In this document: piece after piece, positions 1-10,757 of the stretch
Numbering within the stretch: position 1 is the first letter of the stretch
Layout of the letters: the number at the start of each line of letters is the position of its first letter
Assembly: GCA_028571685.1 (NCBI GenBank)
Contig: CM053142.1
Location: 127,836,796 to 127,900,795 of the forward strand
Source: Heterohyrax brucei
Lineage: Eukaryota; Chordata; Mammalia; Hyracoidea; Procaviidae
Reading direction: 5' to 3'
Length of the DNA stretch: 64,000 nt
Position numbers and translations under genes: made by a program
Notes under the pieces: model-generated
Told to the model about the DNA's origin: nothing
Databases searched by the model: none
The model's input: only the letters and a program-made list of their open reading frames with translations

Positions 1-407
1 CTAAAAGACCTCAATTGATGGTCCAGTGGTTTCGGGGTTCCCCTGACAGCATGGCCCCCGGCCCTGATGCTGCCCTTACCCATAAATTATAATGAAGGTC
101 CACTGTTTGGACAGGAATGGATTGGACTTGTCAATGCAGAGTGACCACGTATTGGTTGCACTTTATGGTTCTGTACATCCATAGGATATCATCCTGCTGA
201 CCTCTGGCTGGAGGAAGGAGAGTGGGTGGAGAGGAGGGGAAAGGAGACTGTTGGGAGGATGAGACATGTATGGAGCAGAGAGGAATAGGGTGCTGTCACC
301 GGACAGGGTGAGCAGTGGAAGCTACATATAGGTGGGCATGTAAATTTATACGGAAATGTACATTTTCACTCAGTCATGTTAAATAAAAAATAAAATTAAA
401 AAAAAAG
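1..407 (+). mobile_element. X-type retroposon, 3' part, cut by window edge
   Basis: This non-coding retroposon begins exactly at the window edge and ends in an A-rich tail at about 384-407. The same sequence recurs at 44361-44812 (plus), 37130-37536 (minus), 52691-52831 (minus) and, rearranged, at 31732-32163. The A-tail and variable truncation are typical of L1-driven retroposition. No open frame is visible. Its true 5' end lies outside the window. Confidence 0.75.
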
Positions 408-789
408 GTTGTGGCTACATGTCACCTTACCTTAAATTTAGGCACCTATTTTATCTTTCTCAAATCTACTTTAATAAAATACCAATGTCGCCTTGCAAAA
501 CCCATCAGTTTTTGAAACCAGCAAGACTAATGTCAAAGTACAGGAGATGAAATATAAGCAGTTTCCCTATTATACTAGAGGACTCAAATAATCAGACTGA
601 GAGCAGGTTCTGAGTCTTCTTGTCTCCAAACGAATCATCCAGCTCGTGGCAGATTGTATCTTCCATGATGGCTGCAGCAAGAGCTCCCATCCCATTTTTC
701 TTGCATCTTGATGTGGGTACGCACCTGGTAGAAAGGTACAGTTACAGTCCCTCCTCTCAGACCTGAGAGAACTTAGGACTGACGAAAGT
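408..789. other. No recognised feature
   Basis: I see no repeat family or coding signal here. The open frame on the minus strand across part of it shows no recognisable motif. A short piece near 680-760 resembles LTR U3-type text ('gctgcagcaagagctcccat') that recurs near 1125, so part may belong to the adjacent LTR. Confidence 0.4.
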
Positions 790-1222
790 GACCCTACATG
801 GCTTCTAAGGCTAAGTTGTATAAAAAGGGAGCCCATTTTTACCTGGCTCTCTGGAGACACTTACTGTTGGAAAGCAGCTACCATGCCGCGAAGACGTCAA
901 GCCAGCTACCAAGAGAGGTTACACGTGGGTGTTCCAGCCAACAACCCTATGTCATCGCACCCAACAGCCAATGTTACTCACCAGAAATGTGAATGAGGAG
1001 GCTTCTGATGATTCCAGCCCCCACTGTGGAGTCAATGCCAGCATTTGAGCCACCCCAGCTGATGCCACCTGGAGCTGTCCCCTCTGCAAACTGCCCAAGA
1101 GTTTGTACTTTCCAAGTGGCAGCAGCAAGAGCTTCCCTCCCCCATTTTTTTCAGTCTGAAGTTGCTTCATTTTATTTTAAACCATTAAATTTGGGGTGTT
1201 ATGTACTGATAGATAATTCTAA
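790..1222 (+). mobile_element. MaLR/ERVL-type LTR remnant
   Basis: The text around 1008-1110 ('gattccagcccccactgtgg', 'gaggcttctgatga') and the 3' end ('taaatttggggtgttatgta', 'gatagataattctaac') match the 3' half of a common mammalian class III LTR. The left boundary is uncertain. It is non-coding and heavily mutated. The exact subfamily needs an alignment. Confidence 0.5.
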
Positions 1223-1288
1223 CCTTGCACTTTCCCCTCCTAAGGGGACTTTGTTGTTGGTTATATAAATATTATGCATATAAACGTT

Positions 1289-1319
1289 ACTCGGATCTAA
1301 CTCGATGGCACTTGGCTTT
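1289..1319 (+). mobile_element. AfroSINE 3' tail fragment
   Basis: Only the terminal 'tcggat...actcgatggcacttggctt' portion of the SINE is present. The same variant tail occurs at 21993-22037, 53004-53037 and 57666-57700, marking one subfamily with a 'cacttggctt' end. Confidence 0.6.
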
Positions 1320-2227
1320 GGTTTGGCATGCCTAAACCAGAATGCTGAGTTACTAAGATTTAGCCACATGGGGTGGGGAGGGAGGGAGAGGGAAGGGAGT
1401 GACTTAAAATCCCAAGACAAATGAACTCTGTGGGCAAAGAAGAGGAAATTTTGGAGCAAATGGAACTCTTATTAATAAACAGCAACAGTTATCATTCCTT
1501 GAACACCTGTAGTGCACTATCTAGTACACTATACCTGAGATGGATTGGGAGACAATTTCAAAAGATCAGAAAACAAAGGAATCTGAAGAAAGTAGGATGG
1601 CAAGGCTAGAGTTGAGTCACCGACTTGGGATGAGTCTAGTCTTTGTATGACAGAATTTCACAATTCTAGCTTTATAAGAGGCTAATTAGACTTGGTCTAA
1701 TTCACCACTCTCAGTGAATCCTCGAAACCCATCAGCAGTGTCCTAGAAAAGTTCTTATCTGGTTTCTGTTTAAACACCTTTGATGGCAGGGAAAGCTCTC
1801 TTCATTCTTGAGGAAGTTAGTTGTTAGAGATTTATTCCATCTTTTGAAGGAAGTTTGGTTCTAAAGTCAATATGAGGTCATGACCACATACGGCTAAGCT
1901 TGGTCTTGAAAGTTCTTCAGGAAAGCATGCCAGTAGTGATCTGCCCGTGGTTTCTCAACCAGAACTGCATCCAGTGTTGGAAATGAGCATCATTCCTTTG
2001 GTTGAGAATTAGAGAAAGTAGTTGATTTGCATACAGGAGATATATGGATTTTAAGAAGTATGTATTATTCAAGGCTATAATCACACTCGTACTGAGAGAT
2101 ACTTATGCCCTGAGAGGCAAAGTGGACCTGAGATAGGTGGATTCACAAATCATGCTCATTCTTGGTCATACCTAGGTTTAGTGAATGGAGTGGCTGGAGG
2201 AGCCAGGCACAATCTTTAAATTGTATT

Positions 2228-2228
<1 letters not shown>
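1320..2228. other. No recognised feature
   Basis: Apart from a faint MIR-like stretch near 1485-1535 ('cattccttgaacacctgtag'), nothing is recognisable. Open frames are short and without motifs. Confidence 0.4.

Positions 2229-2230
<2 letters not shown>

Positions 2231-2261
<31 letters not shown>
2231..2261. repeat. (CA)n microsatellite
   Basis: About fifteen uninterrupted CA units lie immediately 5' of the minus-strand SINE. Confidence 0.95.
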
Positions 2262-2263
<2 letters not shown>

Positions 2264-2265
2264 AT

Positions 2266-2418
2266 ATAAACCAGTTACAAAACCATTGCCAATTTTAACT
2301 CATAGTAACCCTGTAGACACCACAGAACTGCCCCACTGGGTTTCCAGGGAGCAGCTGGTGGATTCCAACTGCCTACTTTTGTGGTTAGTGGCTAAGCTCT
2401 TAGCCACTGTCTCACTGA
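2266..2418 (-). mobile_element. AfroSINE
   Basis: Read on the minus strand, the diagnostic order is present: A-box-like head, 'ccaccagctgctccctggaa'-type centre, 'ttctgtggtgtctacagggt', and a degraded 3' end. It is diverged and probably old. Confidence 0.8.
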
Positions 2419-2489
2419 GAGAACAGTTTCACATTTAATCAAAAAATTTGAGATAACTAGGCCTGTTACCGATCAGACAACACCGGTGC

Positions 2490-3090
2490 ATCAATAAACT
2501 CGACGTTCCACTGAAAGCATTTGCACCATTCCTGAGAGAGGATGCGAGAACCCATCCCAATCAATTTCTCTGGAGCATAAGAACTAGGCCTTGCCTCGAC
2601 CACTATTTGGCAGATTTTGCATCTGGACTTGAAGCTTTACCCATACCGAATTGTTTTAACTCAAGAACTGGAAGTCTAGTGACCATGGATTGTACCTATA
2701 TTTGCTGACTGGGCTCTAGAGCAATTGGAAGTTGACCCTGCTTTGGGCTGAAAGAGCGTCTTCAGCAACAAGGCCCGTTTGGGGATGAATGGTTTTGTTA
2801 ACAGCAAAACTGTCACGTTTGGAGTGATGTGAATCCAATGGAGACTCAAGGACATCCACTTCATTCCCTCCAAAGTTACTGTTTGGTGTGGACTTTGGTT
2901 CAGTTGAATCATTGGCCCTAATTTTTTTACAAATGAATGACAATAGGCAGTGATTATGAATGACAGAAAATACAGTCTATGAAAACTGAATACTTTTGGC
3001 CCCATTTGGGAGGTGCTGAGGTGGCCATTTACACAAAGTTTGTTTCCACACGTAATGCCATCAAATGTACTTCAAAGTAATAAAACAATT
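2490..3090 (+). pseudogene. Tc1/mariner-superfamily transposase remnant
   Basis: This is a broken DNA-transposon transposase on the plus strand. Codons near 2610-2680 read TIWQILHLDLKLYPYRIVL followed by TQELEV and two stops, matching the end of the HTH region and linker. Positions 2697-2745 read FADWALEQLEVDP. After a frame change, 2790-2810 gives NGFVN, and 2868-2935 gives SKVTVWCGLW, then IIGPNFFTNE. In this family the order is HTH, linker, FADW..EQ, SDEAHF..NGYVN, VTVWC..W, GPYFF, and the catalytic domain coordinates metal for cut-and-paste transposition. The SDEAHF acidic motif is degraded and the later catalytic region is deleted. Stops and frameshifts rule out function. I am fairly sure of the superfamily and unsure of the mammalian family name. 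Confidence 0.7.
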
Positions 3091-3550
3091 AAAACTGAAT
3101 CATTTACACAAGTTGTTTTATTCAAGTTTAAATATAGGACACTCTTATTGGAAGGACCTTTACAACACATATTTTTTTCAGAGCTCATGTGATTGAATTA
3201 ATGCACATTAACTGTATATGATGTAACACCACTGTAGAGTTATGTTCTAAAACTACATAAAACAAGTCTAATACCTTTTGCATAAGAGTCTCTTGAAAAC
3301 ACTTATTAGAACTCTCCAATCTGCTCCATACTAACCACCATCATTCTCTCACTTGTTTACCATAAAATGTGACTTTGTGGCCTTTACTTTCTTGTAGCTT
3401 TCCTCTGAATAGATGTGAACATATGTCTTAAGTATAAGTTCCAGAACTGCTCAGAACGTCCAAGTGTGACCAGATCAAGCAAAGAGTAGGAGAAACAATC
3501 ACACTCATTGTTCTGAAGACTGAACTTCTACTACTCCAGCATCCTTCGTT

Positions 3551-3643
3551 GGTGAAAAAGGTTAACACACTCAGCTGCTCACTGAAAAGATTAGAGGTTC
3601 AAGTCCACCCAAAGACAACTAGGAAGAAAGGCCAGGTGATCAA
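3551..3643 (+). mobile_element. AfroSINE type 2, 5' half of a split copy
   Basis: The head 'ggttaacacactcagctgct' and the B-box-like 'gaggttcaagtccaccc' are followed by 'aggaagaaaggccaggtgat'. The copy stops there and its 3' half resumes at about 4347, so a later insertion of about 700 bp separates the halves. Confidence 0.7.
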
Positions 3644-4346
3644 TATGAGGAGTAAACACTTTGCACAAGCCAAAGAGCCATGTTTTTCTCCCTTGTAGCA
3701 TTTTCAGGCCTTAGAACACCTACCACCCCAACAGAGGTCTGATGTTTGTTATCGTGGCTATCAAAATACAATTTGGGGCTGTCCACACATCCCTTTAGGA
3801 AGTGAGGGGTGGGGGCATGATGCAGCAGGAAGCTTATTAACAGGGTTAAAAAGATAAAATTAGTCACCTAGGCTGTGGGTAAGAAATAGGTGGGAGAGGA
3901 AGTAGTCTGAGCCTCCTCAGCCATAGTGCAGGTGGGACACACAGCAGAAGCTTACAGCTCACCTCAGTGGACCTATTTGGCCAGGGTGAGACTGGCAGTG
4001 GATAGAGTCCCCTTTATGCCCCTCACACATTACATGGCACAAAGTGGAGGAGTGAAAGGAAGAATCATCATCTTTAGCCAGAAAGCTTTTAAGGGAGGCA
4101 CTCCTCATGATGGAACGTTTCCCATTATGTGGTGTCTGAATCTTGTTAGCAGAAAAACACTACTTTCTGTGCGCCTGCGTGTGTTCAGCTGTGATCAGAT
4201 TCAGGGACTAGTCCCTATTAGTTATTGATGCCCTTTTTCTAGTGGCTGCCTGACAGTCGAGAAATCGGTGATGACCTGGGAACACCACGGATTCACAGTT
4301 TTGTCATACTGTTATGGTGTAGCTGAACAGGATGTATGATCCTACA
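3644..4346. mobile_element. Unclassified insertion of about 700 bp inside a SINE
   Basis: The two halves of a type 2 AfroSINE flank this block, so it arrived after the SINE. I recognise no reverse transcriptase or transposase frame. The plus-strand open frame at 3926-4228 has no motif. Its size fits a solo LTR, but no clear target duplication or polyadenylation signal defines it. Confidence 0.45.
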
Positions 4347-4446
4347 ATCTACTTCTAAAAATCAGCCATAGAAAACCTTATGGAGCACAGTTCCATTCTG
4401 ACACACGTGGGGTTACCTATGAGCTGAACTTGACTCCATGGCAATT
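4347..4446 (+). mobile_element. AfroSINE type 2, 3' half of a split copy
   Basis: It continues the element begun at 3551, with 'ctacttctaaaaatcagcca', 'ccttatggagcacagttcca' and the tail 'gacacacgtggggttaccta', then a T-rich end. Confidence 0.7.
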
Positions 4447-4760
4447 TTTTTTTTTAACTATAGCAGTGAGAAAACTGCATTTGAATCTTCAACAAATACC
4501 TCTCATTGCTGAATTTATAGCCACGAAAATTCTAAGCCTTTTAAAAAATATGTGAAATATTTAAACACGCACAAAACAAAATAGCAGATGTCCCTGAACT
4601 CATCACCATGATTAACACCTGTTAACAGCTCATCTTATTTACCTCAGGTTACTAAATCTTTCTTTACATCATCTTTTATTTGTGCAGGTCTCCCATGTAC
4701 TACGTACTGGACATATGGCATCCATCTACCACCCTGTCAAGAGTCACTGACTCAATAACA

Positions 4761-4932
4761 GCAAGGAAAACCAAACCCACTGCAGTCAAGTTGATTCCAA
4801 CTCATAACAATCCTATAGGACAGAGAAGAACTGCCCTATAGAACTTCCAAGGAGCACCCAGTAGATTTGAACTGCTGACCTTTTAATTAGCCAAATGTAG
4901 CACTTAACCACTATGTCACCAGGGTTTCCATT
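4761..4932 (-). mobile_element. AfroSINE
   Basis: A nearly complete minus-strand copy: 3' end 'cccactgcagtcaagttgat', middle 'tataggacagagaagaactg' and head 'cactatgtcaccagggtttc'. Confidence 0.9.
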
Positions 4933-5111
4933 GATTCAACAACTATTTATTAGATTCCTACTGCATCTTCTTTGGGGTTTTCATGTTGTTATTTTAGTGT
5001 ATTGTATATTGTATTAGCTTCACACTATCCACAGATTTGATCAAGAGTCCTTCATATATAACATTTGTTAAAGCCATGAATAAGACAGAGTTGTTTACAG
5101 AAACTTGCAAA

Positions 5112-5470
5112 CTAACAGCAGTGCTCTAGACTGCCTGAAGCTTTATGTGTTTCTCTAACTCTGGCTTTGTTTGTGCTGTTCTGTTTGCTGGAATGCTTCC
5201 TTGCCTCCTTTCTCCATCTGGCTAATTTTGTTAATTCACCCTTTGAGACTTTTCTGTCACCTGCTGCAGGAAACTTTCCCTGATTGCTACCATCTATCTT
5301 AGGTGCCCCTCCTTTGTACAACGCTATATCACAGCACTTGTGCGCTATTGTGGTAATTGGCTACTGGTCTGTCTTCCTCTTTCATCTTTAAATCCTTTAC
5401 TTATCAAAGCACCGGAACTTAAAAGTGCCAGCTCAAATTAGGTGCTCAAAAATGTCTGTGAAATAAATAA
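5112..5470 (+). mobile_element. L2 LINE 3' end
   Basis: The sequence follows the recalled L2 3' UTR order: a 'tgctggaatgcttccttgcc' segment, 'ctttccctgattgctaccat', a 'cactt..tgcgctattgtg' segment, and an AATAAA-containing end 'gaaataaataa'. L2 is an ancient LINE and this copy is non-coding. Confidence 0.7.
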
Positions 5471-5530
5471 CATAAGAAATTAACAGCCCAGTCAAATTTT
5501 TTCCAATACAAAAAAAAAAAAAAAAAAAAA

Positions 5531-5680
5531 ACCACTGCCATCGAGTTGGGTCCGTCTCATAGCGACCCTAGAGGTCACAGTAGAACTGCCCCATAAAGTT
5601 TCCAAAGAACACCTGGTGGATTAACGTTTTGGTTAGTAGATGTAGCACTTAACCCAGTACACTACACAATACCTCTGATA
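5531..5680 (-). mobile_element. AfroSINE with long A-run at its 3' end
   Basis: The minus-strand copy has a run of about 22 A at 5509-5530 abutting its 3' end, which on the sense strand is a T-run after 'ggcagtggt'. The body 'gtagaactgccccataaagt' and head are present but mutated. Confidence 0.85.
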
Positions 5681-6005
5681 GACTGCTACTTCTACTCGCA
5701 GAGAATGTGCTGCCCTACAGGACAACCCACTCCTTATTCAAATGGTTCTGGACTTTGAAAGTTCTTTCTCATGTTAAACCTGTTATGGATTGAATTATGC
5801 TCACCCAGAATATGTATGGTAAATCCTAACCTCTATGCCTGTGGTTATAATCCTATTTGGGAACTGTGTGTCTTTGTTATGTTAATGAGACAGGGTTAGT
5901 GTAGAGTGTATCTTGAGTCAATCTCTTCTGAGATATAAAAGATTAAACAAGCAAGCTAAGAAACAGAGATGGGGGAAGAGATGTTTCAAGACATGTAAAA
6001 CTGAT

Positions 6006-6165
6006 CCAGAAATCCTGGTGTTGTAGTGTTTAAGGGCTACAGCTGTTAACCAGGAGGTTGGCATTCAGATCAGCCAGGTGCTTCTTAGAAACTCTGTCAG
6101 GCAATTCTACTCTGTTCTGTAGGGTTGCTATGAGTCAGAATTGACTTCATGGCAGTAGGATCGGT
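6006..6165 (+). mobile_element. AfroSINE (first of a tandem pair)
   Basis: Head 'aatcctggtgttgtagtgtt' through tail 'gagtcagaattgacttcatg'. It lies inside the LTR and is followed directly by a second SINE. Confidence 0.9.
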
Positions 6166-6340
6166 ACGGAAACCCTGGTGGCACAATAGTTAAGTGCTAC
6201 AACTGCTAACCAAAAGGTTGGCAGTTCAAATCTGCCAGGCATTCCTTACAGACTCCATGGTGCAGTTCTAGTCTGTCTGTAGAGTTGCTGTGAGTCAGCA
6301 TTGACTTGTCAGCAGTGGGTGTTTGTTTTGTTTTTAGAGA
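6166..6340 (+). mobile_element. AfroSINE (second of a tandem pair)
   Basis: Head 'ggaaaccctggtggcacaat' through tail 'gagtcagcattgacttgtca' and a T-rich end. It is probably an insertion into the tail of the first copy. Confidence 0.9.
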
Positions 6341-6531
6341 CCACCCAGCAGCAGAAGTTTGAAAGAGTCAAGGACCTTCCTGCAGAGCTGGCAGAGGCAG
6401 AAAAGCTTCCTCCAGAACTGGTGCCCTGAATACAGCCTTCTAGCCTCCTAAACTGTGAGAACATAAATTTCTGTTATTTAAAGCCACTCACTTGTGGCCT
6501 TTCTGTTATAGCAGCACTAGGACAAAGTCAT

Positions 6532-7309
6532 TCCGTTTCCTGTACAAACACCATTACATTCTTGTTGTAATTAACTGTGGTCTCTTTTCTGAATGTTGAG
6601 CACACTTTTGTGGTGCTCACTTCAGTTGACTACTTGGCTATTTAGTGGATATGTTGGGTTTATGGCTAGCAGGGCTAAGGAAATTATTTCAGTGCTCAGA
6701 ACTGAGGCATTTTCTAGGGGCATCCCATTAGAGCCTTCTACCCTAAATGCTTTCCAGAAGCTAATTGGGGTTGTCAAGACCACAGAGCACAGGTGTTCCT
6801 GGTCTATAGAGCTCACATTTCTACGTAAACATGCTGTTACTTTCTCTCCAGCCAGCAGGCCTGAGCTCCTGGGTGGTCTTAGGGCTGCCGTCAAAGGGAA
6901 ATAAGTTGGACTTTTCTCCTGCTGCTGATCATTGAGGGATCTGGTTAGCATACAGCCAGACTTGGTATTCTAGAATCTTTATTTATTGAGGCCCGTGAAT
7001 TCTTACCTGAGGGTAAACCTAAGTGGCTAAATCTGGCCCCAATCCTGGCAGAACATCCAAAGAGTTGCAGGAAAACTAAAACTAGACAAAGTGGATGACT
7101 TTTGTGCTAAGTTCAGTGCCTTTCTCTAAGCTCCTGATCATGTCTGCTACTGAGCAAGGTGGAAACCATTTTCATTTGTCCTATATTTCTAAAAATTTAG
7201 GCTTTTGTCCCACAGTTTGCAGATTTTTCTAAAGGCTTATTAGTTGGCAAAATTTTATGACACAGCCTTCATTCCTCTTTCAGTAGAACGTCTGAATGCT
7301 TTCTCTGTG
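6532..7309. other. No recognised feature
   Basis: Open frames overlap on both strands at 6593-6951, but neither shows a recognisable domain, and overlapping frames of about 100 codons arise by chance in AT-rich sequence. Confidence 0.4.
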
Positions 7310-7485
7310 TGTGTTAGCTATTTTATAGGCATTGTCTAATGTAACCCTCATAACAACCCCAAAGAGCAAATACGATTTTCTCCATTTTATAGACAAGACA
7401 CTGCAGGCTCCAGAAAATTAAGAACAGCCAACATACCAAAATTACTAAATCTCAGACAATTCAAATCCAAATGATTTTGACTCCA
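7310..7485 (-). mobile_element. MIR SINE remnant
   Basis: Antisense MIR text is recognisable: 'taatgtaaccctcataacaa', then 'ctccattttatagacaagac' and 'aaaattaagaac'. This ancient tRNA-derived SINE is common to mammals. Confidence 0.7.
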
Positions 7486-7647
7486 AGACTAATGTACCGC
7501 ATACCCGGCCATGCTATCCCTCAACCTGAAAGTCAGCTTCACTAAGTGATCTCTCATCTGGAGCTAAACCCTGTCTTCTCTTCCTTATTCTGCATCTCCT
7601 GATCACCTCTTTTCATCTGTGTATGTGTTGGGTTCCATCCCATAAAA

Positions 7648-7800
7648 CACCCATTGCTGTTTAGTAGATTCCAACTCATAGCGACTCTATAGGACAGGAA
7701 AACTGCCCTATAGAATTTCCAAGGAGTTTCTGGTGGGTTTGAACTGCCAACCTTTGGATTAGCAGCCCTAGCTCTTTACTGCTGCACCACCTGGGTTTCC
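7648..7800 (-). mobile_element. AfroSINE
   Basis: A complete minus-strand copy from 'cccattgctgtttagtagat' to 'caccacctgggtttcc'. Confidence 0.9.
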
Positions 7801-7829
7801 ATCCACTTTCCCCAAATAGTCTGTATCTG

Positions 7830-8001
7830 TAAACTCCTGGTGGCATAGTAGTTAAATACTACAGCTGCTAACCAAAAATGTGGCAGTTCAAATCCTCTAG
7901 GCACTCCTTGGAAACTCTACGGAGCAGTTCTACTCTGTCTATAGGGTCACTATGAGTCGGAATGGACTCAATGGCAATGAGTTTTTTTGTTTTTGTTTTT
8001 T
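7830..8001 (+). mobile_element. AfroSINE
   Basis: A complete plus-strand copy with 'ctcctggtggcatagtagtt' head, 'gagtcggaatggactcaatg' tail and T-rich end. A type 2 AfroSINE follows immediately. Confidence 0.9.
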
Positions 8002-8002
8002 C

Positions 8003-8227
8003 CGGTATGGTGGCACAAATGGTTTTATGGGCTTGCCTACTAGTTAAAAGAAATGTTGGCTGTTCATGGTCACCCAGAGGTGCCTCAGAAGAAAGTCCTG
8101 GCAATCTGCTTCTGAAAAATCAGCTGTCAAAAACTCTATGGAATACAATTATACTCTGAACACAAGGGGTCACCATGAATCAGAATCAACTAGATGGCAG
8201 CTGGATTGTTTTTTGTTTGTTTTTGTT
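8003..8227 (+). mobile_element. AfroSINE type 2
   Basis: This variant has the body 'cacccagaggtgcctcagaa', 'tctgcttctgaaaaatcagc', then 'ctctgaacacaaggggtcac' and 'gaatcagaatcaactagatg'. The 'aagaaagtcctggcaatctg' block also occurs in the tRNA-Gly SINEs and the RTE derivative at 52193, indicating shared modules. Confidence 0.85.
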
Positions 8228-8637
8228 CAACTGTTTTAGGCTAAAGTTATAATATTCTTGCCTTATCAATCACTTTTGGTCTGCCTAAACAGACAAACTA
8301 CTTTTGTTTTACAATATTGCATAACCTAAGAATTTCCAGAATACGCTCTGTTACTTTCTCTTCTTCATCTCAACTTTAGATTGAGACTGACAGGAGGGTG
8401 GAATAGAGGTGGCGAGCGACAGTAGTGCTGTGTAATCTTTACTTGTTAGGACCTAATGGAGGTATTCGGTAAGAAGTCCAATGTATTTACAAGCTGTGAG
8501 TCATCTGGACTGAAGAGTCATGGAGAATTTTGTTGGTATTTATCATTTTTCATTTACATTTTTAGCATCCCCTCACCATTTCTCCTCCCCATACACACTG
8601 ATCTCCACGCTTCAGTCTTCACAGCTAATTCTCTAAG

Positions 8638-8847
8638 CCAATGGTCAGCCAAATCTGACCCACTGCCTGTTTTTGTAAATAAAGTTTTATTGGAACACAA
8701 TCACATGCATTTGTTTACACACTGTGGCTGTTTTTGCGCTACAAAGGCAAAGTTGAGTAGTTGCAATGGAAATTGTATGACCAACAAATCTCAAATACTT
8801 AACTTTCTGGCCCTTTAGGGAAACTGCTCATGGACCCCTGCTTAGGC
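8638..8847 (-). mobile_element. hAT-type (Charlie group) non-autonomous DNA element
   Basis: The central 'gtaaataaagttttattgga' block, 'tttgcgctacaaaggcaaag', 'gttgagtagttgcaatggaa' and the terminus 'catggacccctg' match the mammalian non-autonomous element whose sense strand begins like CAGGGGTCGGCAAACT. It is non-coding. Confidence 0.7.
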
Positions 8848-9871
8848 AGACCAAAAACCTATCCCTGCTGCAATATAGTAATGAATCTGTGTCTAGACTT
8901 GAATATGGAAGAATTTGGACTTGGACAGCTAGACTAGAACATCTTTAGAGACTCCTCCAGTCCTGACTGCACGACTTAAAATTTCAGCATTACATACACA
9001 CATACATATATACATGTGTGTGCATGTGTGTGTGTGTTTATATATATATTCCCCTCATAAATAAAGCATATCAAGTAGACGCCAGGACAGGAGACATGGA
9101 CTTGTAACAGATCGTGGAGTGCAATGGTATTTTAAAAACAGGCATTTCTGTTTTGTTAGTTAATGCTAGGAGTAGCCACGCTCAGACACAGCAAGCTGTG
9201 CATCTACTGTTAGTTAAGTCTTAAGGAGTCTCTAAAGATAGTTAAGGCCGGATACATGGAAGTGGGCCACATCTGATTACATTGACTCAACAAGATTTAA
9301 GAGAAATCTATCCACATGATTGTACCATTTTGCTTGTCACTGTTTGTAAAATGTTATCTGTGTCTTCTGTGAACACTCCCTCCAGTCATGGAAGCTTGTT
9401 ATTACATGAATGCTTTATTAAGTCATTTATTGACCATTAACCTTATGTACAATGATACATGAAACAATGGAGGAAATGTGGTCACTACCCTGGAGGACTG
9501 TATTGCTCTGTTCTTGGAATTTCTCCCTATGCCTCAGGACCTGTTGTAAAGTATTTCTGAATAATTAAGATGCATGTCTGAAAAACTGTGTGTAATGTCA
9601 GAGACCTAAAACCTTGGGACCTAATGCTGACTGGATTTCTTTTTGTATCCCTGGGAACTTTCGTTGCATTTAATTAGAAAACTCATCTTTTCAAACTATA
9701 GACTTTTTTAGGCCTCTTATATTCTCTGCAGATCTTCATTTGGCTCACTGGCTAGTCACCTGGTCTTTTAACTTGGGCCAAACTTTCTCCTCTGAATACA
9801 AGAAGGATGTCAAAAATAGATGGTTGAAGATATTTGATCCCTACCACATTTCTTGAAATCATTAACTACTT
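8848..9871. other. No recognised feature apart from simple TA/TG runs
   Basis: A TATA/TGTG-rich tract occurs at about 8992-9050. The rest shows no repeat I recognise and no substantial open frame. Confidence 0.4.
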
Positions 9872-9938
9872 GTGTATGTGTGCATATGTGTGTGTATGTG
9901 TGTGTGTGTGCGTGTGTGTGTGTGCATGTGCATGTGCT
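9872..9938. repeat. (TG)n-rich microsatellite
   Basis: Alternating TG with CATG and TATG interruptions. Confidence 0.9.
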
Positions 9939-10044
9939 TTTTGGATTTTTTCAAATAGCTGTGCTAGGAAATATAAAGACTGGCTAAACTGAATGTTTTT
10001 TTCCTCTTGAGTTTACAATGAAAATAGACATCCAAATCAAACAT

Positions 10045-10456
10045 TAGAAAGTATAAAAATAACTGTAGGACTACTGTGGAAACAATTTGGCAGCTCCTCA
10101 AAAAGCTGAACATAGAACTACCATACAACCCAACCACCCAATCTTAGGTATACACCCAGAAGAAGTGAGGTCAGGGATGCAATAGAAAACTGTACACTGA
10201 TGTTCACTGCAGCACTTCTCACAACAGCCAAAAGGAAAAATAACTGAAATGTTCATCAATAGAGGAACAGATAAACAGTGTGGTACATACACATAATAGA
10301 ATACTACTCAGTCATAAAGAGAAAGGAAGTTCTGAGGTGTGACACAGCATGGGTAAACCTTAAACACATGCAGCAAGAAAGACGTCAGTTGCAAGAGGAC
10401 AAATATTGTATGATCTCACTTAAAATAGATCTGTAAGCCAAAAAAAAAAAAAAAAC
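10045..10456 (+). mobile_element. L1 3' end, 5'-truncated, with poly-A
   Basis: The text follows the recalled L1 3' region: 'aggtatacacccagaagaag', 'gttcactgcagcacttctca', 'gaatactactcagtcataaa', 'aatattgtatgatctcactt', then an A-run at about 10440-10456. It abuts arm A of the inverted duplication and cuts the RTE remnant at that arm's outer end, so it inserted after that RTE fragment. Confidence 0.85.
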
Positions 10457-10495
10457 CGATAACACATCCAAAGTGTGTGAAACACTATTTCAGCT

Positions 10496-10757
10496 TAGAG
10501 TAGCCAGTAGTCCTTGGAGTTCTGGGCTTGTAAATACATCTGACTCCATCAGCATCTTCCTACAGTGCCTGTCTGCCCAGTGACTGCTTGTTTGCCTCTA
10601 TGCCCCTGCTTTTATCACTCCACAAGGATTAGATTTAGGACACACCCCACACTGACAGGACACAACAAACAAATGCCTATTTCCAAATAGGATTATATTC
10701 ATGTGTGTTGGCATTCGGATTCCAACTTATAGTTTTAGCAGGCACGATTCAACACGT
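10496..10757 (-). mobile_element. MLT1-like LTR within duplication arm A
   Basis: It is the reverse-strand counterpart of the LTR at 22766-23044, with 'tatttccaaataggattata' and 'gggtgtgtcctaaatctaat' (sense). It is part of the duplicated segment rather than an independent insertion. Confidence 0.75.

Larger units (their letters stand above)
5782..6531 (+). mobile_element. MLT1-like MaLR LTR carrying two SINE insertions
   Basis: The LTR start 'gttatggattgaattatgct' and the end 'aactgtgagaacataaattt', 'tgttatttaaagccactcac', 'gttatagcagcactaggaca' match MaLR LTRs. Two AfroSINEs in tandem (6006-6340) split it. Without them the LTR is about 415 bp. It is non-coding. Confidence 0.8.

Noticed and set aside
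6006..6340. A tandem direct repeat of about 165 bp
   Set aside because: The two units are independent AfroSINE copies with different mutations, not a tandem duplication.
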